The notes under the pieces were generated by a model. That model was not told the DNA's origin. It saw nothing but the letters and a program-made list of their open reading frames with translations, and made no database searches. From Bifidobacterium oedipodis (GTDB lineage: Bacteria > Actinomycetota > Actinomycetes > Actinomycetales > Bifidobacteriaceae): a DNA stretch of 64,000 nucleotides. The DNA is taken from assembly GCF_012932425.1 (NCBI RefSeq), contig NZ_JAAIII010000007.1:154298-218297 (forward strand), in the 5' to 3' direction. A program made the position numbers and the translations under genes. Shown here in pieces: positions 27,009-36,020 of the stretch (the stretch's first letter is position 1; each line of letters starts with the position of its first letter).

Positions 27009-27398
27009 TCAGTTCATCATATCATCGAGGTATTTGAAGGACTGCGGCGCGCGTGGCGGGGCGCCAGCAACTTCGGAAAGCGCGAGGGAACGATCGTATC
27101 GCTTTGGGTTCATGAGCTGTATGGCGTATGCCATTGTGCAACCCCGAAAATATCGCATGAAGTTCTCTTTTGAGATTCCTCCTTGGGCACCGGTTGTTTT
27201 CCACAGCTCTTCGGCTGGTCCGCTGAGAATGCCTGTGATTTGGACTTCTCCCGTGATAAGACCGACCGGTGCGGACTCATAGATTACCAAGCTGGTGACA
27301 TCTGAACGCTTAAAGACTCTACGTCGGTATTCAAACAGCTTTGTCCCATCCAGAATTTGCTCCGCATACTGCGGTTTGATGGGTATAAGGACTTTCAC
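27009..27398 (-). CDS. ASCH-domain (PUA-like) protein
   Basis: 129 aa starting at GTG 27398, preceded by AGGAGG five bases away. The sequence shows the ASCH pattern: IPIKPQYAEQILDGTKLFEYRRRVF at the N-terminus (K/Y-E-x-R), then VIYESAPVGLITGEVQITGI, and a C-terminal AYAIQLMNPKRYDRSL. ASCH domains have a PUA-like RNA-binding fold. Some members act as nucleases or bind modified nucleosides, and many stand near acetyltransferases or toxin-like genes. It is the first gene of the trio running to 25322. Confidence 0.8.
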   Translation of the reverse strand: MKVLIPIKPQYAEQILDGTKLFEYRRRVFKRSDVTSLVIYESAPVGLITGEVQITGILSGPAEELWKTTGAQGGISKENFMRYFRGCTMAYAIQLMNPKRYDRSLALSEVAGAPPRAPQSFKYLDDMMN

Positions 27399-27755
27399 GC
27401 TATCCTCCTAACTTGTGAAGATGGGATTGTCTATAGAGATTTTCCATTATCGCGTGGCATTGAGACCTGGAGTTGGGATTTGAAATATTGAGATAGATGG
27501 AAGGTTCGCATAGTGTGATTCAATACCCAGTTCTGCTTCGGCAATGGTACCGGTGCCGCCGTCTTTTGCATAGCTCGGATCGTTGTTTACCGCGCATGTT
27601 GGGGGCGCGGTGGATCATGCGTGGGACTAGGCTGTGTCGAGAGAGAAGCATGCTTCCCAGTATGGTGATACAGAAAAAGATGGATATTGTTGGATATCGT
27701 ATTGTGCAGGCTGCGTGCACACTACTTGGAACTACCGGATAGCTAAGGAGGGCGA
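27399..27755. other. Intergenic region
   Basis: About 355 bp between the divergent ASCH gene and the small hypothetical gene. It has scattered short open frames on both strands without ribosome-binding sites. It must contain two promoters; nothing else is recognisable. Confidence 0.35.
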
Positions 27756-28064
27756 GTGCCGAACACTAGCAGCTACGACCCCATGATTTTTGATGTGATG
27801 TGCGAGAGCGCCAATAGGCTGATTGGTGAATACATGTATCTTGCGCATCGCAATGATGATCCTGCCATCCGTCGTGCGCTTGTGGACAATGTGGCCAGCG
27901 TGCGTGCAGAGATCAATCTGGTGGATCCAGATAATCAGATGGCTGTGGAATCCAAAACGGAAAGTTTCAATAGCCGTCTGAGTGTGTTGCGCAGCAAACG
28001 AGGCAACAGCATCCCATATCGGAAGCCGTCACTACCCGTGCAACACGTCGCCGAACTGATATGA
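27756..28064 (+). CDS. Small hypothetical protein
   Basis: 102 aa starting with GTG at 27756. The site AAGGAGGG lies four bases upstream, which is the main reason to believe the gene. The protein is mostly alpha-helical in appearance (ANRLIGEYMYLAHRNDDPAIRRALVDN), with a basic stretch SVLRSKRGNSIPYRKPS near the end. There is no signal peptide, membrane segment or known motif. No function is proposed. Confidence 0.55.
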   Translation: MPNTSSYDPMIFDVMCESANRLIGEYMYLAHRNDDPAIRRALVDNVASVRAEINLVDPDNQMAVESKTESFNSRLSVLRSKRGNSIPYRKPSLPVQHVAELI

Positions 28065-28150
28065 GCGGATACGCAGAGCTGAAGGACGATGAGCTTACAT
28101 CGATAAGATAAGCGCATCTGCTTAGTGGCACTTGTGATGGAAATTTGACA

Positions 28151-28350
28151 AAAAGTGCCGCGAGCGGGTGTAGGACAGGCCCGTACGCGGCACTTTTTAG
28201 TGGTGATCATATAAGAAGTGCCTCTAGCAGGGGCGTAGAGGCACGTTAGAGGCACTTTTCGCGGGAATCCTACAAGAAGTGCCGCGAGGGAGCCGGAAAT
28301 AGGTTGCTCACGGCACTTCCTGTGGAAAACACACAAAGAAGTGCCATAAG
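28151..28350. repeat. Hairpin array with AAGTGCC...GGCACTT units
   Basis: AAGTGCC starts at 28153, 28216, 28277 and 28339, a 61-63-bp period. The first three are each closed by a complementary GGCACTT arm: 28186-28198, 28247-28257 and 28311-28319. The fourth is a lone left arm next to the tautomerase stop. The second unit has an extra internal copy (GTAGAGGCAC) allowing two alternative hairpins. The T-rich end of the first unit would suit a terminator for the small gene before it. Confidence 0.88.
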
Positions 28351-28376
28351 ACTCCGTAAGACTAGAAGACTAAAGA

Positions 28377-28724
28377 CTAGAAGTTGCCGCCGTTCCAGCC
28401 CCAGTCGGTGGTGGCGGTGTAGCGAATATAGGTGCGATCCTCAGGGATGCCGAGGGTGGAGGAGAGGGCCGCCATAATCGAGGCGGTCAGCTTCTCCCAC
28501 GCGGATCCCGGCACGGAACGGCCGAACACGTTCACTTCGACATAGGCGGCCGGCTGACTATCGTCGCCACCGAAATAAATCGGCATATTGTCTTCGAACG
28601 GGCACATCAGCCAGCCCTCGGACTTGCCAGGCACCGCCGTAATCGCCTTGCCGTACGCGGCCTTCAGTGCCTCGCGCTGTTCCGGAGTGGTAGAGACAGA
28701 CACATGAGTGTGGATAACGGGCAT
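28377..28724 (-). CDS. Tautomerase-superfamily protein (MIF/4-OT-like)
   Basis: About 115 aa starting MPVIHTHVSV at 28724. Proline directly after the start Met is the catalytic residue of the tautomerase superfamily once Met is removed, which sets this start over an in-frame TTG at 28763. GGAAGCAAC lies just upstream. The sequence continues to WLMCPFEDNMPIYFGGDDSQPAAYVEVNVFG and ends near YIRYTATTDWGWNGGNF, which resembles the macrophage-migration-inhibitory-factor (MIF) subfamily (NG-x-x-F end). The substrate is unknown. Confidence 0.85.
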   Translation of the reverse strand: MPVIHTHVSVSTTPEQREALKAAYGKAITAVPGKSEGWLMCPFEDNMPIYFGGDDSQPAAYVEVNVFGRSVPGSAWEKLTASIMAALSSTLGIPEDRTYIRYTATTDWGWNGGNF

Positions 28725-28805
28725 GTTGCTTCCTTTCATTGATGCCACAGGTGGCTCAAACAATCAGTATCACTCTACTGTTGCCAGAACCACCTGTCAC
28801 CACTG

Positions 28806-29846
28806 TCACCAAATACTCACCAAAGTGCCGTCAGGAATGGCGTTATAGAACCACTGTGAGTCGGCAACGGTCAAGCGTATGCAACCATGCGAAGCAGGCT
28901 GTCCCAGCTTCCAGGCCTCAGAGACGATGTAGTTGCCAGAACTGTCGATGGGCACGGAGTGGAACAGGAAATTCCCGATAAAACGCACCCAGTTGCGCGC
29001 TCCCATGGCTTCGTTCCGGTTGTAGAAGGAGGGGCCACGACCGTTGATCCGATAAGTGCCGCGGGGCGTCCAATCATTGATACCGGTGGATGTGATCATG
29101 GTATAGAGCACGCGTTCGCCGTCACGAATGTATACGCGCTGGCTGGCAATTGACACAGCAACGTTCAGATTGCTGACTCCGGCAAGGTTGGGATACGGCC
29201 CTTGCGAAGAATACTTCCACCAATCAGAAACATTCCAGAACATGCTGCCATATTGGAAGTCCTGTCGAGCGCCGCCGTTCCATGCATATTCGTCCGACAC
29301 AGGCAGCCCGTATGGTCCTTGTTCGTAACGAGCTGCAGCATATTTGGACAACATGCCGTCGCGCACGAGATACGCGCCTCGTAGCGAGGGGTTCCAGAAC
29401 AGGGTGCCGCCTTGGAATACTTGCGAAGCGCCGCCGGGGACCGCTAGTTCATCTGCACATGGAAGTCCCAAGCGTCCGGCTGGCCCGCCGAGCTGCGTGT
29501 ATCGGCTCAGCATGCCGTCGCGTACGAGATAGGAGCCTCGCAGTGAGGGGTTCCAGAACAATGTGCCGCCTTGGAAGCGCTGCTCTGCACCTCCGTTTGC
29601 GGTGGGATGCTCATTTTCCAGGGGTTGCCGGAGTATGCCCTGCGCTCCGCCGAGTTGTGTGTATCGGCTGAGCATGCCGTCGCGCACGATAATCGTCGAA
29701 ACGGTATTAGCCGTGTCGTCAGCACTCGCGGTTTGCACCGATGCAAAGCCAGCGATAGGGCATGCGACGACAATAGCCATTGCGCAAGTGGCCATACAAG
29801 CGCACATCCGTTGCCAGGTCAGATGCCTGTTGATTTTCGTAGTCAT
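28806..29846 (-). CDS. L,D-transpeptidase with LGFP-like repeats
   Basis: 346 aa. The signal peptide covers about residues 1-42 (hydrophobic run AMAIVVACPIAGFA). Three repeats follow, built around VRDGMLSRYTQLGG ... GLP ... F(Q)GGTLFWNPSLRG, about 50 residues each. They resemble LGFP cell-wall-binding repeats, and the first two are nearly identical at DNA level. The C-terminal YkuD domain (about 215-346) shows HSVP and the active site SHGCIRL, with the catalytic Cys near residue 322. The enzyme would cross-link peptidoglycan or attach proteins to it at the cell surface. It is divergent from the GH25 gene, and both promoters lie in the gap. Confidence 0.9.
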   Translation of the reverse strand: MTTKINRHLTWQRMCACMATCAMAIVVACPIAGFASVQTASADDTANTVSTIIVRDGMLSRYTQLGGAQGILRQPLENEHPTANGGAEQRFQGGTLFWNPSLRGSYLVRDGMLSRYTQLGGPAGRLGLPCADELAVPGGASQVFQGGTLFWNPSLRGAYLVRDGMLSKYAAARYEQGPYGLPVSDEYAWNGGARQDFQYGSMFWNVSDWWKYSSQGPYPNLAGVSNLNVAVSIASQRVYIRDGERVLYTMITSTGINDWTPRGTYRINGRGPSFYNRNEAMGARNWVRFIGNFLFHSVPIDSSGNYIVSEAWKLGQPASHGCIRLTVADSQWFYNAIPDGTLVSIW

Positions 29847-30284
29847 TGTTTCCTCAATTCCGGTGAACTAACTTCTTTGTCAGAACCGTATGGGCTGCGT
29901 CGTTGCAGTCTGAGACGGTGGTTTTGGATGATCGTGGTACAGCAGCGCCTCCTTATATCAATTGTACTATGTGCAAACTTCGCCCAAGCCGTCGCCGGTA
30001 CCGGGCCTCACGCCAGATCCGACGAGATACCACGTCATAAGCAGCGCGCAACCACCATTTAAAACGCCGTAGTTCGTCACTCCAAGCGTTAAAACTTAAC
30101 AAGTTCCAAAAGTTGTTCATATTTCGCACGAATAGGGGCTATTGAGCAGGGTTGATATATGCCGTCTGCACTAAGGTCATAAGTCAGTTGTTCCGTGGGT
30201 TTGTGCTGGCGCTTGAGGTGTTTGGACTGCCGGTGCGCAATAAATATGTTTCACGGGCGGCGCAAGACAAGAGGAATGAGCATA
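29847..30284. other. Divergent intergenic region
   Basis: About 435 bp between the transpeptidase and GH25 genes. It is AT-richer than its neighbours and presumably holds two promoters. I see no clear operator. Confidence 0.35.
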
Positions 30285-32858
30285 ATGAAGAATCTCCCGC
30301 ATGTGCGTGGCGGTATGAGCGTTGCCGCCGCAATCATCTCAACAGCCATGCTGGTGTCGGTTTCCGTTGCTCCCGCACAGGGGCTGACCGACGTCAACCT
30401 TGACAGCAATCCCTTCTCCGCTGGCACCACTACTGTTAGCGACCAGACCGATGCTGATTCGATGCCGGACAATCCTAACGCCGAGCTGCCGGATAAGGTG
30501 TCAAAGTCCATTGATGACAATGACACGGTGGTTTCCGAACAGTACGTGTTGACCGAAGACGGTGATCTGAAGAACATCGAAACCGGCAAAACCGTAACCG
30601 ATCCGAAGCTGGTAGGCACCAAAGACACGCAGCCCGATCCGCTGGCAAAAACCGACGGCGACTCCTTCATCCCGGTTCAGGTGAGCGAAGTGCGCGAGAA
30701 GATCGATGAGGTCAAAGACAGCGCCAAAGAAAACAGCACAAATCCCGCTTCAGCACGCAGCAGCGAAGCATCTAAGTCAAAGGTTCGCCTAGCCGCCCTG
30801 CCCAACAGCGACTACGGCACGTCGTGGGGCACCTATAACGGCACTTCCGCATTCTTCGATGCGAACGGCGATATGTTCGTGCAGAACGCCCGAGGTGTGA
30901 TCGATGTTTCCGAGCACAACGGCACCATCGACTGGCAGGCAGCCAAGCAGGGTGGTGTTGAAGGCGCGATTATCCGCTTGGGCTATGGCATCGGCAATGT
31001 CGACGCTCAGGCCGCACGCAATATTAGCGAATGCCTTCGCCGCGGCATTCCCTTCGGCGTCTACTGGTACTCCTACGCCTATAACGCCGCGTTCGCAGCC
31101 GAAGAGGCTGAGTCCCTCGCCGACACACTCGCCAGCTTCGGCGTGAAGGCTAGCGATATCGCGTACCCGATTTACTACGATCTCGAAGCTTGGACTTGGA
31201 CTGGCTATCAGCATCCGACCGAGCCCGCTGTATACAACGACATTGTGGATACGTGGTATCAGCATATGAAGAATCGTGGGCTCAGCAGCTTGGGAGTCTA
31301 TTCATATACTAGCTACCTGTATGGTCCGCTGAATAGCAGCGACATCCATGCCAAGACGTCGTGGGTGGCGCAGTATGGCCCGACCATGAACTATGTGGAT
31401 TGGACTGTTAGGGGCCGCGGCTGGCAGTACACCTCGCAGGGCCATGTGGCTGGTGTCTCCGGCAGTGTGGATTTGAACGCGTTCGGCAGCACTGATGGCT
31501 CTTCCATGGGCGGCACCGCTCCCGCAATCAATGTGGCGAATATGGCCGCAGTCACAATTCCTAACGGTGAGTATTACATTAATTCTTACCCTCGCGCCTC
31601 CGCTAGCGTTGATATTCCTTCCGCCAGCACCGCTAATTCCACGGCGACGCAAATATGGCAGTATGGTACCGAAGCAGCGCAACGATTCCGCTTCACCCGC
31701 CATTCCGATGGCAGCTACAGTATTGTGAACGTACATTCCGGCAAGGCTTTGGATGTGCGTTACGGCAGTGCGAAGGCAGGTGCGGTGGTTCAGCAGTATG
31801 ATGCGAACGATTCCACCGCGCAGCGCTGGTTCATCCGAGATAATGGGTTGGGCTATTACCTGCAATCCGCATTGGGCAATTTGGTGCTTGACCTGCAGAA
31901 TGGTTCCACGGCGAACGGCACGTCCGTACGCCTGTGGACGCCGAATGGTACCGATGCGCAGCAGTGGCTCCTGGCCTCTGCTGTGAACGTGCCGACTAAC
32001 AAGCAGGTGCGCTTGGCTTCGGCTAAGGACACAAAGTATGTAATAGATGTACCTGGTGCAAGCACAGCTAATTTCACCGCCCTGAATCTGTACCAGTCGA
32101 ACGGCTCGGTTGCGCAGCGCTTCGTGTTCACGAAAGTGGGCAACGGGCTGTATGAGATTCAGAATGTGAACTCAGGTAAGAACATTGACGTATACAATGG
32201 CCGAACCGTGAGCGGTGCCGTGGTGCAGCAGTATCAGGACAACGACACCCAGGCGCAGCGTTGGCTAGTGCGCGACGCTGGCAACGGCAATGTGACGTTG
32301 CTTAATAGCAAGTCCAACAAGGCGTTGGATGTGCAATACGGCACCATGGGCAATGGCACTCCGTTGTGGATTTACGATTCCAACGGTTCCGAAGCCCAGC
32401 AGTGGAAGATTATTGCGGAGAGCGGATCTAACACGGTGATCCGCAAGACGGATGTATACCGTTTATATAACCCTTGGAACGGCGACCACATGCTGACTGC
32501 ATCGGCAACGGAATACGACGGAATGAAGAAAATCGGCTGGCGCGATGAAGGTGTGTCTTTCCGTGCCTCGAACGAATCTTCCAACGGCATGGCACCTATT
32601 TACCGTCTATACAACCGGTATAGTGGCGATCATCTGTTCACTCCGGACCAAGCTGAGGCCACTGCGGCGAAAAATGCTGGATGGACAGACGAGGGTGTTG
32701 CCTTCTATGTGCCGACGACAGGTGGGAATAAGCCGGTGTATCGCGTGTATAACGCTAAGGCCAGTAAGCATCATCTCACGCCCAGCACTGAAGAGCGAGA
32801 CTCGCTGCTGAAGAGTGGATGGGTCAGTGAGGGAACGGCGTTCACCGCCTTCAATTAG
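30285..32858 (+). CDS. GH25 lysozyme-like enzyme with ricin and DUF5648 modules
   Basis: About 857 aa from ATG 30285 (in-frame ATG 30276 is an alternative; AAGAGGA precedes). The signal peptide spans about residues 1-30. An acidic linker follows to about 200. The GH25 domain (about 203-400) has GVIDVSEHNGTIDW and YYDLEAWTW, carrying the expected catalytic Asp and Glu. Two ricin-type beta-trefoil segments follow (about 430-700), with repeated QQYDAND-x-x-AQRW patterns. Three DUF5648-like repeats (YRLYNPWNGDHMLTAS type) end the protein. It is predicted to be exported and to cut peptidoglycan glycan strands while binding carbohydrate. The DUF5648 tail is shared with the paralogue array downstream. 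Confidence 0.9.
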   Translation: MKNLPHVRGGMSVAAAIISTAMLVSVSVAPAQGLTDVNLDSNPFSAGTTTVSDQTDADSMPDNPNAELPDKVSKSIDDNDTVVSEQYVLTEDGDLKNIETGKTVTDPKLVGTKDTQPDPLAKTDGDSFIPVQVSEVREKIDEVKDSAKENSTNPASARSSEASKSKVRLAALPNSDYGTSWGTYNGTSAFFDANGDMFVQNARGVIDVSEHNGTIDWQAAKQGGVEGAIIRLGYGIGNVDAQAARNISECLRRGIPFGVYWYSYAYNAAFAAEEAESLADTLASFGVKASDIAYPIYYDLEAWTWTGYQHPTEPAVYNDIVDTWYQHMKNRGLSSLGVYSYTSYLYGPLNSSDIHAKTSWVAQYGPTMNYVDWTVRGRGWQYTSQGHVAGVSGSVDLNAFGSTDGSSMGGTAPAINVANMAAVTIPNGEYYINSYPRASASVDIPSASTANSTATQIWQYGTEAAQRFRFTRHSDGSYSIVNVHSGKALDVRYGSAKAGAVVQQYDANDSTAQRWFIRDNGLGYYLQSALGNLVLDLQNGSTANGTSVRLWTPNGTDAQQWLLASAVNVPTNKQVRLASAKDTKYVIDVPGASTANFTALNLYQSNGSVAQRFVFTKVGNGLYEIQNVNSGKNIDVYNGRTVSGAVVQQYQDNDTQAQRWLVRDAGNGNVTLLNSKSNKALDVQYGTMGNGTPLWIYDSNGSEAQQWKIIAESGSNTVIRKTDVYRLYNPWNGDHMLTASATEYDGMKKIGWRDEGVSFRASNESSNGMAPIYRLYNRYSGDHLFTPDQAEATAAKNAGWTDEGVAFYVPTTGGNKPVYRVYNAKASKHHLTPSTEERDSLLKSGWVSEGTAFTAFN

Positions 32859-32873
32859 AAATCGCTTCAGATA

Positions 32874-32917
32874 AACGAATGCCCGGTCGAAAGTAACCTG
32901 TCGACCGGGCATTCGTT
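32874..32917 (+). terminator. GH25 gene terminator
   Basis: 17-bp perfect arms AACGAATGCCCGGTCGA / TCGACCGGGCATTCGTT, beginning 15 bp after the stop. The T-run is short. Confidence 0.8.
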
Positions 32918-33424
32918 ACCGCGATGTCCCGACTTTAGCAATACATAAAAATATGAATCACTAGGCGCTCAATCCACATGCCTGCAAATCTTGTGCCTTC
33001 CAGAAGGATATGCGGAAGGGTGGATAAATGCAAATTGCAGCAACGTGGTGGTTCGGGAATCACCGTTGAGCGTAATTCGCTGAGCGCAAAGCCTCTGGGT
33101 ATACGAATTTCTTATACATACCTGTAACGGTTTGGAAATATTCAGGTTCATCTAGCCGCGAACAAGACAAGTTGTATATGCATCACGACATCTATATAAG
33201 AGTGACAAGAGCGTAGAAAACCTAAGACTTACGTAGGTTGCAGCTAGCTGTTGGACAGAGCTGTCAGGAAACTTCCAGAAGACACGCCAGATATAGGCAC
33301 CACAACTCAAAAACAAGTCTCAGTTTGACAATGTCCGAGGGGTAGTAGTAAAAAAGAGCACAGTCGGGATGGGGAAAGTCCCCATAAACAAACCCGATGT
33401 CCCTAGAAGAAAGGTTCCAGGAAT
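32918..33424. other. Long leader region before paralogue 1
   Basis: About 500 bp without a gene. It contains small hairpins (AACCTA/TAGGTT near 33218-33240; GGGGAAAGTCCCC near 33370). It ends with the conserved CTAGAAGAAAGGTTCCAGGAAT leader found before every paralogue. It is AT-richer than the flanking genes. Confidence 0.45.
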
Positions 33425-35800
33425 ATGACTGGAAACAAGAATGCATGGCGCGCGCCGCTCGCGGGCCTCGCCTCGGTCGCGATGATCGCGACCATGGGCG
33501 TCGCCGCAAGCACCGCCAACGCCAAGACGGCTGCGGTGGATTCGTATAACTTCACCGTGACGTTTAACGCCAAAGAAGGGCGTATCGCTGGTTCTGGCGA
33601 TGAAACCCTCACCTCGTCGGAGAATTGCTCTGATGGCAGCAATACCTATACAGACGATTATGACGGTGCAGTAAAGGCATTTTGCGGTGTTGATGATGGA
33701 CATTTGAACTATGCCAACAATTCTTCTACTGCCAACGGCAAAGATCATTATAGGATTGAAGGTCGCGTCGCTTCTGCCCCGTCTGCGGAGAGTGTGTTTA
33801 CTGGCTGGTACCTGAACGGTAAGAAGGTCGTTGAAGGTCAGACTGTGAATGCCGATACGACGCTTGAGGCTCATTACGCAACTCGCGACACCCTCGTTGA
33901 GGCAAACTTCTACGGCTCTGGTGTCACCAACGATGATACTGTGCTTACGAACCGTACCGATGGTTTCGCTGCTCAGGATATTCCTGCTGATGCGGCTGCC
34001 GATGGCAAGGTCGTGAATTATTGGGTGACTACCGCGGGTACCGTGGGCGTTGCTGAAAATGTGCAGTTCACCACGGAGGATCTGACCGATCCTGCGAAGC
34101 TTCAGGCAAAGCTCGGTAATGATGCCACTGGTCGTAAGGTGACCTTGAATCTTGTCGCCGTGGCCAAGAAGGCCGCGAAGATTACCTATGCTATCCCCGG
34201 TGCAGACAATGTGACCGTTGATGTGGCGTATGGCGATCTGCTGTCCGATCCGACCTACCCGGGTGGTAACCGTTGGCTGGGACCGGTTCTTGGCGAGAAT
34301 ACCGTGTTCCAGTTCAGCAAGTGGCAGTATGGTAACAAGACATATACTGAAAGTGGTGCTGTTCTTGATGGCGCTTACTTGAAGCCGGCCGAGGCCGATG
34401 CTGCCTATGCGGTGAAATATTTCACTGAGATTAATGGCAAAGATCGTTATATGGGCACTGTTTACGTGCTTCACGGCGATACCGCTCATGATAAGTATCA
34501 GATGCCTGCTCGCAACAGCGGTTCCACGTTCACGCACTACTCGAACCCGGCGCACCCGAACAAGGATCATGCGTATGGCGATGCCTTCACCGGCAAGATC
34601 TATGGTCCGACTTGGCTGGCCGCTGAGTGGACTCAGTCCGCTGGTGTGACGTTCGACTGGAATATCGGCGGCAAGAAGACCACCAAGTCCTATGCTGCTG
34701 GCGAGACGTTCACCATGCCGTCCGCTTCCGAAGGCCCGCAGCGCAATGGCTGGGCGTTCTACGGCTGGTTCGTCAACCGCACGTTCGACAACAACCCGTT
34801 CAACCCGTTCGTCCACAATGACGTCATCGCCGCTGACTTCCAGTACGTGGACAAGAACAACGACGGCAAGGCTGATGACACGAACCACAATCATCGTTTC
34901 GATGAGGGCGATCGCGTCAATCAGGCTGGTTTCCCGCTGAGCATGTTCGACAACGCTGAATATAGTGACGACACGAAGGTCTTCCGCATCCCGGCAGGCA
35001 CCAAGCTGCGCATCACCGCTCAGGGCACGCTGCAGGCGAACGTGAAGGTTTCCAACGAGGTTGATTCCAGCACCGGTAAGCCCGCCTACACCACGAAGTG
35101 GATTGATGTTCCGAGCATGATGTACGGCGCTTGGGTTCGCGCGAACAAGTCCTCGGTGAACGATCTGCTCAACAACGCTCCGATCGCCGACAAGAACGGC
35201 GACGTGATTGCTGAGAACAAGGACTTCACCAACTGGCCCGAATATGTCAAGGAAGTAACCGATCTGCAGACCAAGCTCTCCGGTTCCCTGACCACCGACG
35301 AGTATGCCAAGCTCGAGGCCGACATCAAGGCTGCTCAGGATAAGCTTGTTCAGACTGCTCCGGTGAAGGTGTACCGCCTGTACAACAAGTGGAACGGCGA
35401 CCATGTGTACACCACGAGCCAGGACGAGGCCGCGTCCCTGTCCAAGCTTGGCTGGAAGGCCGAGGGCGTGCAGTTCAACGTGACGAACAAGGCGTTCGGC
35501 AACGCGAAGGCCGTGTACCGCCTGTACAACGCGTACAACGGCGAGCACCTGCTGACCGCGGACAAGACCGAGGCCGACGGCCTGGTCGAGGCCGGCTGGG
35601 TGTACGACGTCACCGAGGGCGCGAAGGCTGGCGACCCGTACTTCTACGCTCCGCAGGGTGCGACGACCGGTGTGACCCGTCTGTTCAACCCGTACGAGAC
35701 GGTGGGCACCCACCTGTACACCACGAGCTCCGACGAGATCGCCAAGAACGTCAAGCTCGGCTGGATCCAGGAGAACGTCCTGTTCAACGTCGTCAAGTGA
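33425..35800 (+). CDS. Secreted InlB-like/DUF5648 repeat protein, paralogue 1
   Basis: 791 aa. The signal peptide MTGNKNAWRAPLAGLASVAM... ends ANA at residue 33. The middle (34-640) has beta-type modules resembling Listeria-Bacteroides/InlB B-repeats, marked by FTGWYL near 125 and FYGWFV near 443. The C-terminal ~143 residues hold three DUF5648-like repeats beginning VYRLYNKWNGDH, VYRLYNAYNGEH and VTRLFNPYETVG. There is no LPXTG or membrane anchor, so surface retention would need the repeats or another partner (inference). It is probably an adhesin or glycan-binding protein. The leader CTAGAAGAAAGGTTCCAGGAAT gives the ribosome-binding site AAAGG. It is convergent with paralogue 2. Confidence 0.85.
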   Translation: MTGNKNAWRAPLAGLASVAMIATMGVAASTANAKTAAVDSYNFTVTFNAKEGRIAGSGDETLTSSENCSDGSNTYTDDYDGAVKAFCGVDDGHLNYANNSSTANGKDHYRIEGRVASAPSAESVFTGWYLNGKKVVEGQTVNADTTLEAHYATRDTLVEANFYGSGVTNDDTVLTNRTDGFAAQDIPADAAADGKVVNYWVTTAGTVGVAENVQFTTEDLTDPAKLQAKLGNDATGRKVTLNLVAVAKKAAKITYAIPGADNVTVDVAYGDLLSDPTYPGGNRWLGPVLGENTVFQFSKWQYGNKTYTESGAVLDGAYLKPAEADAAYAVKYFTEINGKDRYMGTVYVLHGDTAHDKYQMPARNSGSTFTHYSNPAHPNKDHAYGDAFTGKIYGPTWLAAEWTQSAGVTFDWNIGGKKTTKSYAAGETFTMPSASEGPQRNGWAFYGWFVNRTFDNNPFNPFVHNDVIAADFQYVDKNNDGKADDTNHNHRFDEGDRVNQAGFPLSMFDNAEYSDDTKVFRIPAGTKLRITAQGTLQANVKVSNEVDSSTGKPAYTTKWIDVPSMMYGAWVRANKSSVNDLLNNAPIADKNGDVIAENKDFTNWPEYVKEVTDLQTKLSGSLTTDEYAKLEADIKAAQDKLVQTAPVKVYRLYNKWNGDHVYTTSQDEAASLSKLGWKAEGVQFNVTNKAFGNAKAVYRLYNAYNGEHLLTADKTEADGLVEAGWVYDVTEGAKAGDPYFYAPQGATTGVTRLFNPYETVGTHLYTTSSDEIAKNVKLGWIQENVLFNVVK

Positions 35801-35848
35801 TTCGGACTGCAGGGTCCTTTGAACCTGCTTCCGGTCAATGACTGACAC

Positions 35849-35895
35849 GAGGGGTGGTTTCGATGCGCAAGCACCGGAACCACCCCTCTCTCGTA
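35849..35895 (+). terminator. Terminator of paralogue 1
   Basis: GAGGGGTGGTT / AACCACCCCTC hairpin. Its sequence reappears inverted as the paralogue 2 terminator (36864-36903). Confidence 0.75.
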
Positions 35896-36020
35896 TGCAG
35901 GTGAAAATGTGGAAATTGAGATTTGGTCTCGATGGTTTATTGAATTCTCGTCAGATATTGAAACATTCGCTGTATGTTAGCGCCTCGATGGTACGATGCA
36001 AGTGTTTTAGAGAAAGGACG

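Noticed and set aside
27497..27742. Small plus-strand gene of 81 codons
   Set aside because: No ribosome-binding site, basic and Cys/Arg/Leu-rich composition typical of random frames, and a minus-strand frame of similar quality overlaps it.
33320..35848. 842-codon open frame on the minus strand opposite paralogue 1
   Set aside because: No domain, no signal peptide and no ribosome-binding site; the plus strand has a clear signal peptide, repeats and leader. Similar antisense frames at 47343-49790, 43171-45516 and 59231-61480 were rejected for the same reason.
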